Notes: generated from the sequence alone by a model not told the origin. Numbered from the stretch's first letter, positions 18,580-28,049 are shown. The stretch: 29,757 nucleotides of DNA from Priapulus caudatus (GCF_000485595.1 NW_014578167.1:30015-59771), one strand, 5' to 3'. Made by a program: numbers and translations.

Positions 18580-20300
18580 TCTCTGGCGATGCTTGCTAGG
18601 ATGGAATCAACCAATCGCGGCTTGTGCGTTGTTATAATATCAATTCGCTCCTACAGATAGAGATGAAGTGTTCGCACCCCTCTACTGCTACATTTCTCGC
18701 TTCTGGTTTGGTGGATATCGCTGTTCGACTAGATAGGGCTCGGACTAGCGAACTACGACTTTCCCGCTTTGCCTTAACATGGGGCTAAGCCTTGGTTGCG
18801 TCTCCTACCATTCTGAACGCTTGTTGGATAATTTCCTTGTGACGCTGGTGGTTTTGCTTGAAGTCAGAAGTGCTTTCTGGTGCACACATGTCTATCCATT
18901 GAGCCTTTTTGGTGCAAGTTACAGAGTGCAGACGTACATTCGAATATTTGGTATAACCTGCGATACATATTTGTGTCCTTAGTTACGTATCTGATTCATT
19001 GCGCTCTGGAGTCACTAGCATTTGCGTACAGATATCTTCTGAGGATCGGCGGCGATCCGTCACAACTGCTGCATGTGGTCGCTAGAAGTAACTTGTTTCT
19101 GTCCAAATGCAGTGTGTCTTATCAGCGTTTTAGTTGGCGTTCGTTCAAGTCGCTCTGATACCGCTTTAGGTTTGTGTCGTGCTAGTTTGTGTACTGTCAT
19201 ACACATGATGTGGATGTGAAATGTTTTTGCTCCTTTAAACGGATAACACTCCTGTAGTGCTTCTGAAAGATCTAGCATGCGTTGAGATGTATTAATGTAT
19301 GACTCTCAGGTTGGTTCCAGTTTGATGTACGTCGAACGTGAATCGGACCTAAAACTGATGCAATTCAGGCTCTGTGATAGCTGTCGATTGTCGGCTAGGA
19401 ATGTTTTGTGGTTTTTTACGCTTATTCCGTTTCCTAGATGTCACACTATCCAACCTTTTGGGTCTTTTTACGGTACCACCACAATGGCTGACCTGGCGTT
19501 GGATCTCCTAGAACGTTCGTTTTTCGTTGGATCGTTGGTATTTTTGGATCGTTTTTACCTTCTCGCATAACGATCATTTCTTTTGAGTTTGTACGTTCCC
19601 CTCTCAAGTTGGATTGCGTTTGGGAATGGAATACGTGATGTGGTTGTTGTTTGGTCCACATTCTCGTCGTGTATAAACTCACCTGTATGTTTTCGCTTTG
19701 CCCTACTTGAGATGTTTCGGGAAACTTTCGGCGTATCGTTTGCATCTTAGATGCCCTGCTGTGGCTCATGTCATAATGCCTCGATCTTAGTGCTCTGTAG
19801 CCTCAGGGGTTACTGTGGCTGCATCATACATGAATATTGTATCACACTTCTTGTTTTCACTTATCTTGGCTATAGTCTCATGGTAGGCAAAGGGTTTCTT
19901 GAGCCAGGTAAGGGTATTAGTTCTCGGTTGTTGAACAGCCGTGGCATGGGCCCTTTAACGGTTATGAGTGTTGGTGTCTATGCATTGTTGCCTGATGCCC
20001 ATGTGTCACGTCGTTCTTAACGACTTTCCCGTACATCTTTACGGTGCAGCGTTGGTAGCTTGTCCGTGCTGTCTCGCCGAGCGTCGTATCATTCCGTCGA
20101 GGAATTACGACTGATGTGATTCCATCTTCCGCATGTAGATGCTTGTCCTCTGTGCGTGTAGCGGGTTGCTGTTCTCTTCTTGTCTTGTTACACATGCGCG
20201 AAGTGGTTAAGTTCACATATCTACGACGTGCCTGGCTGGACATGGTTACTTTGGAAGTGTGGGTCAGGTCCAATTCCGGCCGTAGCTTCTACCAAAGTCG
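18580..20300 (-). pseudogene. Gypsy protease, RT and RNase H region (copy 2), frame lost
   Basis: Aligns along its length with 28187-29757. Fragments such as SHSRASKMQTIRRKFPETSQ and TFHIHIMCMTVHKLARHK are indel-scrambled equivalents of the RT start and thumb. No catalytic motif is readable over more than a few codons. Confidence 0.65.
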
Positions 20301-20399
20301 TGAGGGTTCTTGATCTGAATTGCAGGTTAGCTTGCGTCGGTTTTGGTCTAGCTGCTGGTTTTATGAAACGGTTCTTGAATGAAGAGTGTTGACGGATCT

Positions 20400-21119
20400 A
20401 CTCGTTGTTCACGTCATAATTGCTGTGCTTCTGACAGCTCTGTTGTTTACCTTCTAGCCGTTTGCCGTGTCAAATCCGTTTCGGTAGAGCACGATCGTTT
20501 AGCGTGATGATGGACTGAACTACAAGCTGGTGTTTGATTTCCGTCCTGTCTGAAAACTCAAATCTTCTCCATTGAACTCTTCTATAAATTAGAACAGTGT
20601 CCGCATCCTTACAATAGCCAATCACTAGCCGTTTCTGGCACGTGACATATGCGAATTTTCTGACTTGGGATCATTACGTATGTCGAATGCAGCGGCCTTA
20701 CGAGGTCTACTGTGAGTTTACGTAATCGCTGTTCACACCCTGTGCAGCGAACTCAAATATTGTCAATTACGTCTCATTATTGTCAAGCAGTACGTCTATA
20801 TTTCTAAGGTGAATGTCTACTATTTTACACTTTTCCATACTTTATATATTTAGTCTGAGTGTCTTCATGTACGCGCAATGTTTGGCTATTGATGGAAAAG
20901 ACCCTGGATCCTGAGAAATGCTAGGCTTTGATAAAGCTTGATATGAAAACGGTTAGTCATAGCTAGTGGTGTAGCAATTCTACAAAGTTTCAGAGTATCG
21001 TTAACAGGTTCGTATGTACAAGCTGTTAAAATTTCAATATTCTGCATCATTCTAAGTTTGGATAATCTGTACTTAGTATAATATGTTTCTTATACTATTA
21101 TACAAATTTTATGGAGGTA
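20400..21119. other. Unassigned sequence upstream of gypsy copy 2 / probable gag
   Basis: Corresponds to 11830-12720, with dense indels. No readable gene. Confidence 0.35.
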
Positions 21120-21830
21120 ATTGACATTGCAGGCTAAGCAGAGTCTTTGCCATCAGCTTGGACTAAGAGAGTCCTGCAAGGTTTCATGGCAGACTGTATT
21201 AGGGCAAAAAAGACCTAGAGAGGCAATGGCTGTCCTACCGCAATTCATGATCCGTTCTTTCAGTGTGTCAGCGATTTCACAACGCAACAACGTCCCAATC
21301 GAAGAACTGATTAGCATTTCTAATCGATAGGAATTGTGCATAGCATTGTGGGCAGTGCTTGTCGCATAGGTTGCGGCAGCGGCCTTCGATTTGAACCATG
21401 CATACAAACCGAATATTGCTTAGTGACTGCAATGTCATTCAGGAACCTGTTCTCCTTAGCGTGCCTCAGCAGGGGTGGCCTTCGTTAGGCTCGCGGCAAA
21501 ATGGATTGGGATTAACTGCCGATGGAGTGACTTTATCGGCGGTTGTTTTCGGGGTCTGAATGGTCACGAACTGTCAGTTTATTTCAGAAAATGTTTGAAA
21601 AGTATCAATCATGTGTGCTATACGGTCTGTATACCAGTGGTGACACTACAGAGAAATTTGAAGCAAAAAGTGTTGTGCTTGTGTGTACATTTACATCATT
21701 CGTTGTACACAAAATGTAAAAATCATTGATCAATATTACCAGCCAGCAGGAAACGTGCCTCTCAAGCATCAAGCTTTCCGCAAACACCTTAGCCGTAAGG
21801 CGTGAGGGTGACAGTAGATAAACAGACAAG
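21120..21830 (+). pseudogene. Noisy second copy of the unnamed ORF
   Basis: Base-by-base counterpart of 12724-13456 (GGCTAAGCAGAG... to GTGAGGGTGACAGTAGATAA). Missing and extra single bases destroy the frame and the start codon (ATGGCT has become AGGCT). The clean copy shows what it was. Confidence 0.75.
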
Positions 21831-21851
21831 ACATTCACTGCTAAGTTGTTA

Positions 21852-22097
21852 TGCTGCGTTTCACTAATCGATTTTTAAAGCATATCGTACCCGAGGTGGT
21901 CCATAGTTGCATTTCCACAACAATCGGGCTGAAATTTTATGTGTTGGGTCGGGGGGTCGGGCGAGTTGGAACGTTTAATTTGCTCATCGCGACTTGACTC
22001 CAACTCGACTGCCAGCACAATGATTTCAGACCGGTTATGTTTGGAAATGCAATTGAATCATTACGTTAGCTGACAATCGATTAGTGTAAACGCAGCA
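21852..22097. mobile_element. Second copy of the palindromic MITE, degraded
   Basis: Ends TGCTGCGTTTCACTAATCGA and its inverse are recognisable, in the same relative place after the unknown ORF as at 13493. Inner arms have many indels and the palindrome is much weaker. Confidence 0.75.
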
Positions 22098-22620
22098 TAG
22101 TCGTTCATTTCGTTTGCTTCTTCAGAGGAATATTTGAGATAGCACTCAGTCTGTTGTTTTTATGTGGTGGTTGACATTGCTCTGGGGGTGGAATGCATAG
22201 TGCGAGAGACCGTTGCATGCGGATTTCTTTCTCGTGGCTATCTAGATAATAACGTCTATAGCCAAGTGTTTATCTTGGAGTGAGCAGTTAATAGGCAAAC
22301 AATAAGTGATCATTCTATTATCTAGATAGAGCGTTTGAAGCGGATTATTTTTCTGGTATCGTCCAGACTCCTGCCGAGGTGATGGATAATTACTGCGTGG
22401 AGTGACAGCAGCAAAATGGTCGACGTTTGTTACCGATTATTTCAAGCTTTTTAGAAACACGTAATCCATTTTCATATTTTATGGGGCGTCTAGATATATA
22501 ATTTATATTTGCTGAATGCATTTTCGAAAAGGTCCCATTTTTGTCCAGGGGGGCTCGTGCATATTTCGATGTATCACACTCCGAAGGCCATATATATTTA
22601 TTAATATTCTATTAGTTTAC
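22098..22620. other. Non-coding counterpart of 13742-14290
   Basis: No gene. Same TCTAGAT words as the other copy, with indels. Similarity ends near 22620 at TTAGTTTACTAG, the place where the TATC repeat begins in the other copy. Confidence 0.5.
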
Positions 22621-22633
22621 TAGCCGTCTGTAT

Positions 22634-23398
22634 CAGAGTTGCGCCATGACGCACGCTCGAGAAAATCAGGTCACGTAGATGCTGGACGGATGTTGTTTTC
22701 CAAATTGATCCACACGTGCGCGATTAGTACGCGCTGTATGGATACGCTGTCATGGTCACCGTAGTAATTTTAGACTAATCGTGCTTCATAAACTTCAATT
22801 TACAGAGATAAGCTAAGATGTGGTCTATGTGTATCTGATTTTTGAACTGCAAAAAATGTTCAGTTCGGCGAGCGAGTGGAGGTGGGAACGCATTTTATCT
22901 TGTGACTGTACAGTTGTCTTTTCTTCAAAATGATAGGTGCTGTGTTTACACTAAAGAATTGTTCATTAGCTATATATGAGCAGCGCATGATTTGAGTTTC
23001 TTTTCTGATTAGTACATATAAAACATGTGTTATCTATTGATTCTCTGTGATTCTTGGTTTATTGACAGCGAGCGAGTGCTGATTTAATTAATTAGCAGTA
23101 TTACGCGCCGGCTATCGCACAGGTTACTGTACGCCGCTTATGGCAGGTAAGAAGCGTGTACAATCTAATATTATATGGCGAGACACGATTTGAGTTCTTT
23201 TCTAGAAATCTAGATACACATAGACACATGTCTTAGCTATAATCTCTGTAAATTTTGAGTTTATTGAAGAACGATTAGTCTAATTAATTACTACGGGGCA
23301 TTGTACAGCGTATCCATACAGCGCTGTACTTAAGCGGCAGCGGTGTGGATACATTTGGAAACAACATGGAGTCAAATCCTGAGTTGGCGCAACTCTCT
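22634..23398. mobile_element. Foldback DNA element with long imperfect inverted arms
   Basis: Outer ends are CAGAGTTGCGCCA (22634-22646) and its inverse TGGCGCAACTCT (23385-23396). Inside, ATGTTGTTTTCCAAATTGAT pairs with the ATTTGGAAACAACAT block, and GCGCTGTATGGATACGCTGT (22731-22750) is a perfect 20-bp inverse of 23305-23324; TAGTAATTTTAGACTAATCG also pairs. Arms are about 165 bp each. The middle holds two diverged direct repeats (about 22975-23110 and 23175-23300). No ORF. The CAGAG-type end recalls hAT elements, but no 8-bp target duplication is visible, so the superfamily is open. It interrupts the last recognisable exon of the P-element-like gene on its right. Confidence 0.7.
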
Positions 23399-23540
23399 GT
23401 ATATAGGGACCCTAAGTTTACCAACCCAAGTGTCCAAAGATTAGGGTTATCGCATCTTCTCCCTAGACCTCTGTGGCGGCCAAAGTGCTCCTCTATAGGA
23501 TCTTGCAGAAAACATTGGTGAAGACGAACTCGACACCATT
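23399..23540 (-). pseudogene. P-element/THAP9-like transposase, C-terminal exon piece
   Basis: The minus strand reads QDPIEEHFGRHRGLGRRCDN then PNLWTLGL. This is the hallmark C-terminal motif of THAP9/P-element transposases (Q-D-P-x-E-x-x-F-G-x-x-R ... NP). The exon is cut on the left by the foldback element at 23398; its 5' border is uncertain (23505-23550). It lies in the correct order after the other exons. Confidence 0.8.
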
Positions 23541-23690
23541 GTTGAGTAGGTATCTTGTCGCTTCAATCACAGAATGTACTGCAAGCATAATGCTATGGAA
23601 ATAAGTCAAAGGTTACGACAGCTGATTAGTCTTACTAATACTTTAATTCAGAACTATGAATACACTATGAAACTACATCAATGCCTGTAC

Positions 23691-23767
23691 AGCATTACTG
23701 GCAGTACGTATAATGTGCAGTAATAACGTGCAGTAATGTTCTTAGTGCTACCTGTCATTCATAACCC
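23691..23767 (+). repeat. Inverted repeat, left arm (partner 24101-24178)
   Basis: About 77 bases match the reverse complement of 24101-24178 with only a few differences. Together they flank about 330 bases that hold two transposase exon pieces, and could form a large hairpin. The right arm is itself bordered by a 19-base imperfect direct repeat (24072-24090 and 24183-24201). Confidence 0.8.
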
Positions 23768-23887
23768 TTCAGACGTTTGCTGTGATAAAAACATGGCATT
23801 TCTAGCAGCCTTCGTGTAGTTGCCAGGTCTGGTTGCAGCTGCATTTGCCCATTCATTGACGTAGCCGAGGAACTCGTGTTCAAGGAA
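23752..23887 (-). pseudogene. P-element-like transposase exon with in-frame stop
   Basis: Acceptor TATATTTTAG is followed by FLEHEFLGYVNEWANAAATR then PGNYTKAARNAMFLSQQTSE GL, then TGA in frame (23758-23760), and a possible donor ACAG|GTAGCA. The FL-YL-W...MLS-QT-EGL pattern is typical of THAP9-like transposases before the C-terminal region. An inverted partial copy of its last bases and the intron lies at 24101-24178 and has TGG where this copy has the stop. Confidence 0.8.
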
Positions 23888-23974
23888 CTAAAATATAAAA
23901 ATTTTGCAGTGCAGTGCAATAGATATACAATATAAAAGATTGGTATGAAGACTAAAGTCATACACAACTCTTAC

Positions 23975-24082
23975 ATGAAAGCGGGCATCATCAGCATTCC
24001 GGAAGGGCAGCAGATCAGGCTTCCTTTTTTGCTCGGCCTCATTGTGCGATCGTACGTTCAGACAGTCGAAAAATCTGTCTAT
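23975..24082 (-). pseudogene. P-element-like transposase exon, 3' half of the LINE-split exon
   Basis: Reads DRFFDCLNVRSHNEAEQKRK then PDLLPFRNADDARFH with donor CAT|GTAAGA, phase 0, which joins in frame to the 23752-23887 exon. DRFFDCLNVR is one of the most conserved strings in THAP9-like proteins. Its upstream half is at 25381-25463; the LINE and some other sequence separate the two, so this is one exon split by insertion. Confidence 0.8.
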
Positions 24083-24100
24083 AAGCGCAGCTGCTGGAAT

Positions 24101-24178
24101 GGGTTATGGATGACAGGTAGCGCTAAGAACATTACTGCACGTTATTACTGCACATTATACGTACTGCAACTAATGCTG
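24101..24178 (-). repeat. Inverted repeat, right arm (partner 23691-23767)
   Basis: Reverse complement of the left arm, starting GGGTTATGGATGACAGGTAG. It lies inside the segment that separates the two halves of the split exon. Confidence 0.8.
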
Positions 24179-24204
24179 CACAAATCTGTCCATAAGCACA
24201 GTCC

Positions 24205-24477
24205 AGACCCTGCAACCCCTTATTTCTACGAATTGTATTTACTCAAACTAATCGACATCTTGAGTTAGGTAAATTTATGTATAAGTACAATACATGGACT
24301 CTCCCTGAATTGTTTTGCAACTACTTTAAGAGAACTTCTGATACACATCATTATCAAACTAGAGCAGCAACTAACCAATTTTTCTTTATCCCTAGAGTAT
24401 CTACTAATATTGGTTTTAAATCCATCAAATCTGCAGGAGCAAAACTTTGGAATTCCCTTAATACAAGGCACACATGA
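24205..24477 (+). pseudogene. C-terminus of LINE ORF2
   Basis: In frame from about 24205: NPLFLRIVFTQTNRHLELGK then FMYKYNTWTLPELFCNYF, YQTRAATNQFFFIPRVSTNI and SIKSAGAKLWNSLN, stop at 24477. The K-F-M-Y, L-P-x-x-F, Y-x-T-R and G-x-K-x-W-N motifs are the conserved end of CR1/L2-type ORF2. No RT or endonuclease remains. The frame is unbroken, so the insertion may be fairly young. Confidence 0.75.
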
Positions 24478-25360
24478 TTCAACAGTACACTTCTTCATGA
24501 TTAACTACATGTACCTAGTCAATTTTGATTCTCATGTTGTTTATTCTAGATATTTTGCGTGTATGTGTGGTCTTGTACTTTAGTTTGATTGTTTTCTTTG
24601 TTTTTTTATACATTCAATCATTACATGAATTGTAATATAGGCCATTTAAGTTATTTTTGACTACCATGTAAATATTCTATTACTGTACATACTGCTTACT
24701 GTACTCTGATACGGATTACTCTTGCATGTAATTATTAATTGTCAAATCTAACGTATGTAAAGGTGTTATATATGCTTAAAATTCATTATTTTCCTATCTT
24801 ATGTGACTGCTTTATATATATTCTTGATAAGTATATTTCTTTATATGCTATATTTCTTTTCTCACCTATGTATGTTCAGTTTGAAAAACCGTTCTGTTTT
24901 TTTGTTGTTATTTATTTTGATTAGTTTTTCATACATTTAATCATGTCATTGCCATAAATTGTAATATATGTCGCTTAAGTTATTCTTTATTAGCATGTAA
25001 ATATTCGATTACTGTACTATACTGATGACTTCATATATTTCATTTTTATGTGTCCATATAATTTGTAATTTATATGTGTCCATATTTTGTACATAACTTA
25101 ATGTCTGCTGCTTGTTCTATTTCCAACCATGTTTAATTTTGCTTTTGTTTCACTGTTAGCATACAAACATTTTGTCCAAATATTTCTCATCATACATCGT
25201 ATTCTTATGACAGACGCCTTTACACTTAATTAATTTTTCTAAGGGTTGGCTGACTAGATGACCGTATGGTCTTTTCGCCATCCCTTCACTGCACGTTATG
25301 TATATTTTGTAAAAAAATCCTTGTATCTGATCATATTGGAAGTGACAAAATAAACTTATT

Positions 25361-25380
25361 TTATCTTATCTTATCTTATC
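25361..25380. repeat. (TTATC)n tail of the LINE
   Basis: Four perfect TTATC units preceded by TTATT; the tail abuts CATCAGCAGGACG, the interrupted exon. Confidence 0.9.
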
Positions 25381-25463
25381 ATCAGCAGGACGAATTTGGC
25401 TGTTTCCTGCGCCTCTTCTCCTGAATTTGACTGCAGCAGGCGTCCTACAGAGTAGCTAAGCAC
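25381..25463 (-). pseudogene. P-element-like transposase exon, 5' half of the LINE-split exon
   Basis: Acceptor GCATTTAG precedes VLSYSVGRLLQSNSGEEAQE then TAKFVLLM, where the LINE tail begins. It follows in phase the exon ending LAAQ (25612). The usual continuation, DRFFDCLN, lies at 24082 on the far side of the insertion. Confidence 0.8.
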
Positions 25464-25611
25464 CTAAATGCAATTCATTTCAATTTAGACCATTCAAAAT
25501 CATCAATGTACTATAATACACCTGTCTATTGTTAGCAAATGTATTTAAATTATAAACTTAACATATCTTGATTCAAGTATGAATGTTTGTTTCAACCCTA
25601 TTACAACTTAC

Positions 25612-25755
25612 TTGTGCTGCCAAATTCACTCTCATCTTAGCGTGTGGGGTCAGGTAAACGTGATCGCATGTCAGCTTGGTCTTCCGAAGCAGGGAATCTG
25701 TGTCCGATTTGTACAGCGCCACGATATGACTCCATAGCAAATGTTTCCCGTTGTT
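25612..25755 (-). pseudogene. P-element-like transposase exon (48 codons)
   Basis: Acceptor ATGTTATTGTAG and a perfect donor CAA|GTAAGT enclose NNGKHLLWSHIVALYKSDTD, then SLLRKTKLTCDHVYLTPHAK and MRVNLAAQ. The GK-LLW-HI and L-KMRV-LAAQ motifs are characteristic of THAP9-like transposases. Exactly 144 bases, phase 0 on both sides, no defects. Confidence 0.85.
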
Positions 25756-25842
25756 CTACAATAACATGAAAATGTATTAAATGATGAATGTATATTTATT
25801 GTTTTGAGTAAAAAATAATTTAAGTGATTTTTGTTAACTTAC

Positions 25843-26046
25843 CTAGAAGTGTTTTGTTTTCGTTCCCCATCCTGAACTTGCCAGATTGTTTCGCACTGTC
25901 TTAATCAGATGTGGGGCGTCTGAGAAAAAATAGATCGATCGGTTCGGTGCAAAGAGGTTAGTTGTCTTGTGACAAGGCTTTCCTCGGTTGTGGATTCTGT
26001 ACAGTTTTTGATTGTGGGATGCCTTGTCGCTAGTGGAAGCTATTAC
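25843..26046 (-). pseudogene. P-element-like transposase exon with SDAPHLIK catalytic motif and terminal stop
   Basis: Acceptor ATGTGTTGCAG precedes VIASTSDKASHNQKLYRIHN, then NLFAPNRSIYFFSDAPHLIK and TVRNNL. The S-D-x-P-H-L-(I/L)-K motif holds one of the acidic residues of the RNase H-like transposase core. The exon ends KTKHF-TAG directly before a perfect GTAAGT donor, so a nonsense codon sits at the splice junction. Confidence 0.85.
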
Positions 26047-26320
26047 CTGCAACACATTTAAGCATATTTGATATATTTTGGTGTATATACTTAGATAACC
26101 CATTTACAAGAAGAAGTGGCAAGGCTTGTTCTGTCATAAATAGTGAAATGAGAGAACTGGTAATGCATTCACTCTACTATTATCTTAAAATTCAGTCACA
26201 TGATTATATCTCTATTGCGCATTATAGATCGTAATTGCAAAGATCTAATTTACAGGTCACCAACACAAGCAATGCACGATTTTGACAGTCATAATAAATA
26301 TTATAAAAAAAAATGCAGAC

Positions 26321-27581
26321 CTTTAATTGGCACTTTGTTTCCAGGTATCCTATGGCTTGCCAGAGCAGTGGATACAGTTCGTCAGCTGTGCATGTTTTTG
26401 TTGGGAAGAATCCCATGCTCATTTTGATGTTACTATTGACTCCAACTACATAGAACACGAGGGCATGAGTGGCCAGGCTTTCTCTGTCATATGATGATGG
26501 GCTCCAGTTTTCGGGTCGGATAAACCCTACTATATTTCCACTATGTGTATCGAACACTAAGTCCGATTTTATGGTCATTTCGTCGTGTAGCAATACGACA
26601 AAGCGTTGATGCTCTTCAAGATGTTTTGAAGCCTCATGTAGTTCATCAAGGACCTCAGGCATGAAGCCACTCTCCGGGTGTACAACGTTCGTATAGTTGC
26701 AGAGTGTTGAATCGCCCAGCAGTTTTAATATGCCGGTGTGGCGAATCGCGTCATATGCAAGTTTACTTTGAGAATGAATCATTACAGCGAGCCTAATCAT
26801 CATTGGGTGCCAGCGCATTCCACGATCTCGCCTTTTAAAGGCTTTTACCTGTTCTTCCCAGAATAGTTTAAGTAATGGATCCTCCACTTCTTTCTTGTTA
26901 ACAACGTCTATTAAGTCCTTGTGAACGCTGCTTGTCACTTCTACAGATTCCTCATCTAGCCTTGCTCTAAATTTCTTGATCTGTACATGTAAATCGTTTG
27001 TTTTTTTATGCGCTATTCTGACAGCGGTGGCAACTTGTTTCCTGTTCATTTGATGCAAAGGCGACTTAATGCTTGGGACAGAGCTGTCCTGGCTTCTGTC
27101 ACGCTTTCGTTTTATAAGCGTAGACATTTTTCTACACTCGTGACAAGGTCCTGAGCATTCATGCAACAGAGAACAAGATGTCGAGCGGATAGTAGATTCA
27201 TGTTGCATGGGTGATGTGTTTATGATATGTCGAAAATACGTATTTCCGATGGTTGGAAGCTCAGCATAATCTTGAAGTTCAGGGTCACTTATCCCAGGAC
27301 ACCGATAGAGGTTTTTCAGCTTGTTTAGATAGGGAACAAGACCAATCTTTTAAACCGATGCCTGGAGGCGTGGAGCAGGTATACCTAGCACTTCCACCTC
27401 GGTGGATAGATCACTGTGTATGTTGACACACAGCTGGATGTGAAGTGAAGATAAACGTGACAACATCATTTGGTTTTTCCTCAACCATCCAAGCTAGCTT
27501 AACTGCACAGGCTGCCTTCCTTACTTCAGCCAAGGAATAGTAAGCCACTTGCTCCACAGTAGGTGGGGGTGATCTCAGTGT
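26321..27581 (-). pseudogene. P-element/THAP9-like transposase, main exon
   Basis: This gene class encodes a cut-and-paste DNA transposase with an N-terminal THAP domain. The exon starts after ATTTTTAG with TLRSPPPTVEQVAYYSLAEV, shifts frame near 27445-27475, passes a TAA (27349-27351), and then stays open from about 27348 to 26321. The open part has STIRSTSCSLLHECSGPCHE, a basic coiled region (RKQVATAVRIAHKKTNDLHV), GMRWHPMMIRLAVMIHSQSK, then FVVLLHDEMTIKSDLVFDTH with the first catalytic Asp (HDEM), GFIRPENW, and ELYPLLWQAIGYLETKCQLK before a weak donor (AAAG|GTCTGC). R-W-H-P-M and L-x-D-E-M are diagnostic. Exon order and phases agree with the pieces to the left. Total defects over all exons: one frameshift, three in-frame stops, one LINE insertion, missing N-terminal THAP exon and missing C-terminus. 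Confidence 0.85.
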
Positions 27582-27768
27582 CTAAAAATAAAGCAAACAA
27601 TTAAAGCACAAAATTCGTAGCATATAAAAACTGGTCAATTATTATAATCACATTGTCATACTCGTCGCATTTTATTTGATAAAGGTTTAGTAAATTATGT
27701 GCTACATTTTTAATCATTGCATTAAAATATGTGCATGCACTATTTGTATATCAACCTATCCTACGTAC

Positions 27769-27869
27769 AGGTGCCTTCCGAGCAACTGGCTTTGCTGTCT
27801 CAACAGTTCGCTGTGGCATATATTTCGTAGGTATGCTTCCTACGTTTAAACTCCTTCTCCCTGTGGGAC
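27769..27869 (-). pseudogene. P-element-like transposase exon with THAP C-terminal box
   Basis: Acceptor CAATTTTTCAG and donor CCT|GTACGT enclose PTGRRSLNVGSIPTKYMPQR then TVETAKPVARKAP. SLNVGSIPTKYMP resembles the A-V-P-T-x-F box that closes a THAP domain, so the main zinc-binding exon should lie just upstream on the minus strand. It is not present: the region is occupied by a mini element and then gypsy copy 3. Exon phase (2, then 33 codons) fits the main exon. Confidence 0.7.
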
Positions 27870-27954
27870 CTGAAAAATTGTTAAATAATTATTGGCTAGT
27901 GTATGCACGTTTGTACATAAAGCATAAGTGGCATACGATATGTCTGGTGTGACC

Positions 27955-28049
27955 TAGTCCGCAAATGCAGACGTTATAACTCCGCTTTGCTAATCTGAGG
28001 GTGCGGGTTTATCAGGGCCCATTACTGGGGTCTGCATCGGCTCGGACTA
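27955..28049. mobile_element. 95-bp mini inverted-repeat element with 9-bp identical flanks
   Basis: Begins TAGTCCGCAAATGCAGAC and ends with the near inverse (GTCTGCATCGGCTCGGACTA), pairing as 7 bp, a small bulge, then 8 bp. The same 9 bases GGTGTGACC flank it at 27946-27954 and 28050-28058. Because CC/GG at the borders are complementary, the duplication could be 5 to 9 bp, with correspondingly longer ends. A 9-bp duplication would suggest Mutator-like; 8 bp, hAT or P. No coding capacity. Confidence 0.65.

Larger units (their letters stand above)
17110..20500 (-). mobile_element. Ty3/gypsy retrotransposon copy 2
   Basis: Minus-strand order: gag end with a knuckle-like region (about 20170-20300), protease (about 19950-20170), RT (about 18950-19780), RNase H (about 18580-18950), then zinc-binding domain and integrase (18577-17656) and the integrase C-terminal tail (17613 to about 17120). 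Only 17330-18577 reads in long frames; the rest has frequent one-base indels against copy 3. The integrase tail wording and overall order resemble the invertebrate K02A2.6-like gypsy group. No LTRs found. The RT carries the same internal deletion as the other two copies (junction near 19273). Confidence 0.8.
15421..22620. repeat. Large repeated segment, copy B
   Basis: Direct-orientation counterpart of 6529-14290, about 8.9 kb downstream. Clean at 16551-16925 and about 17650-18580, indel-rich elsewhere. Starts at a TG repeat and ends near a TATC repeat position, both plausible false joins. Confidence 0.85.
24205..25380 (+). mobile_element. 5'-truncated CR1/L2-group LINE with (TTATC)n tail
   Basis: Contains the last roughly 90 codons of ORF2, an approximately 880-base 3' UTR and a terminal TTATC repeat preceded by AAAATAAACTT. 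Ending in a short tandem repeat instead of poly(A) and the C-terminal protein wording fit the CR1/L2 group. The 5' truncation is typical. It lies inside an exon of the minus-strand P-element-like transposase. The 3' UTR contains a direct duplication (about 24590-24700 and 24895-25030). Confidence 0.8.

Noticed and set aside
17840-18637. Plus-strand open frames of 131, 65 and 81 codons
   Set aside because: Antisense of the clean gypsy integrase region.
22634-23398. Assignment of the foldback element to hAT from its CAGAG end
   Set aside because: No 8-bp target duplication is visible and the right end carries two extra bases, so the superfamily is left open.
23480-23560. Plus-strand exon reading DLAENIGEDELDTIVE with apparent splice sites
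   Set aside because: The minus strand of the same bases encodes the QDPIEEHFGR transposase motif, which is far better supported.
23945-24268. Plus-strand open frame of 107 codons
   Set aside because: Antisense to a transposase exon and continuing through an inverted repeat; no domain.
27955-28049. tRNA gene or tRNA-derived SINE
   Set aside because: No A or B box and no cloverleaf; the inverted ends and duplicated flanks fit a mini transposon better.
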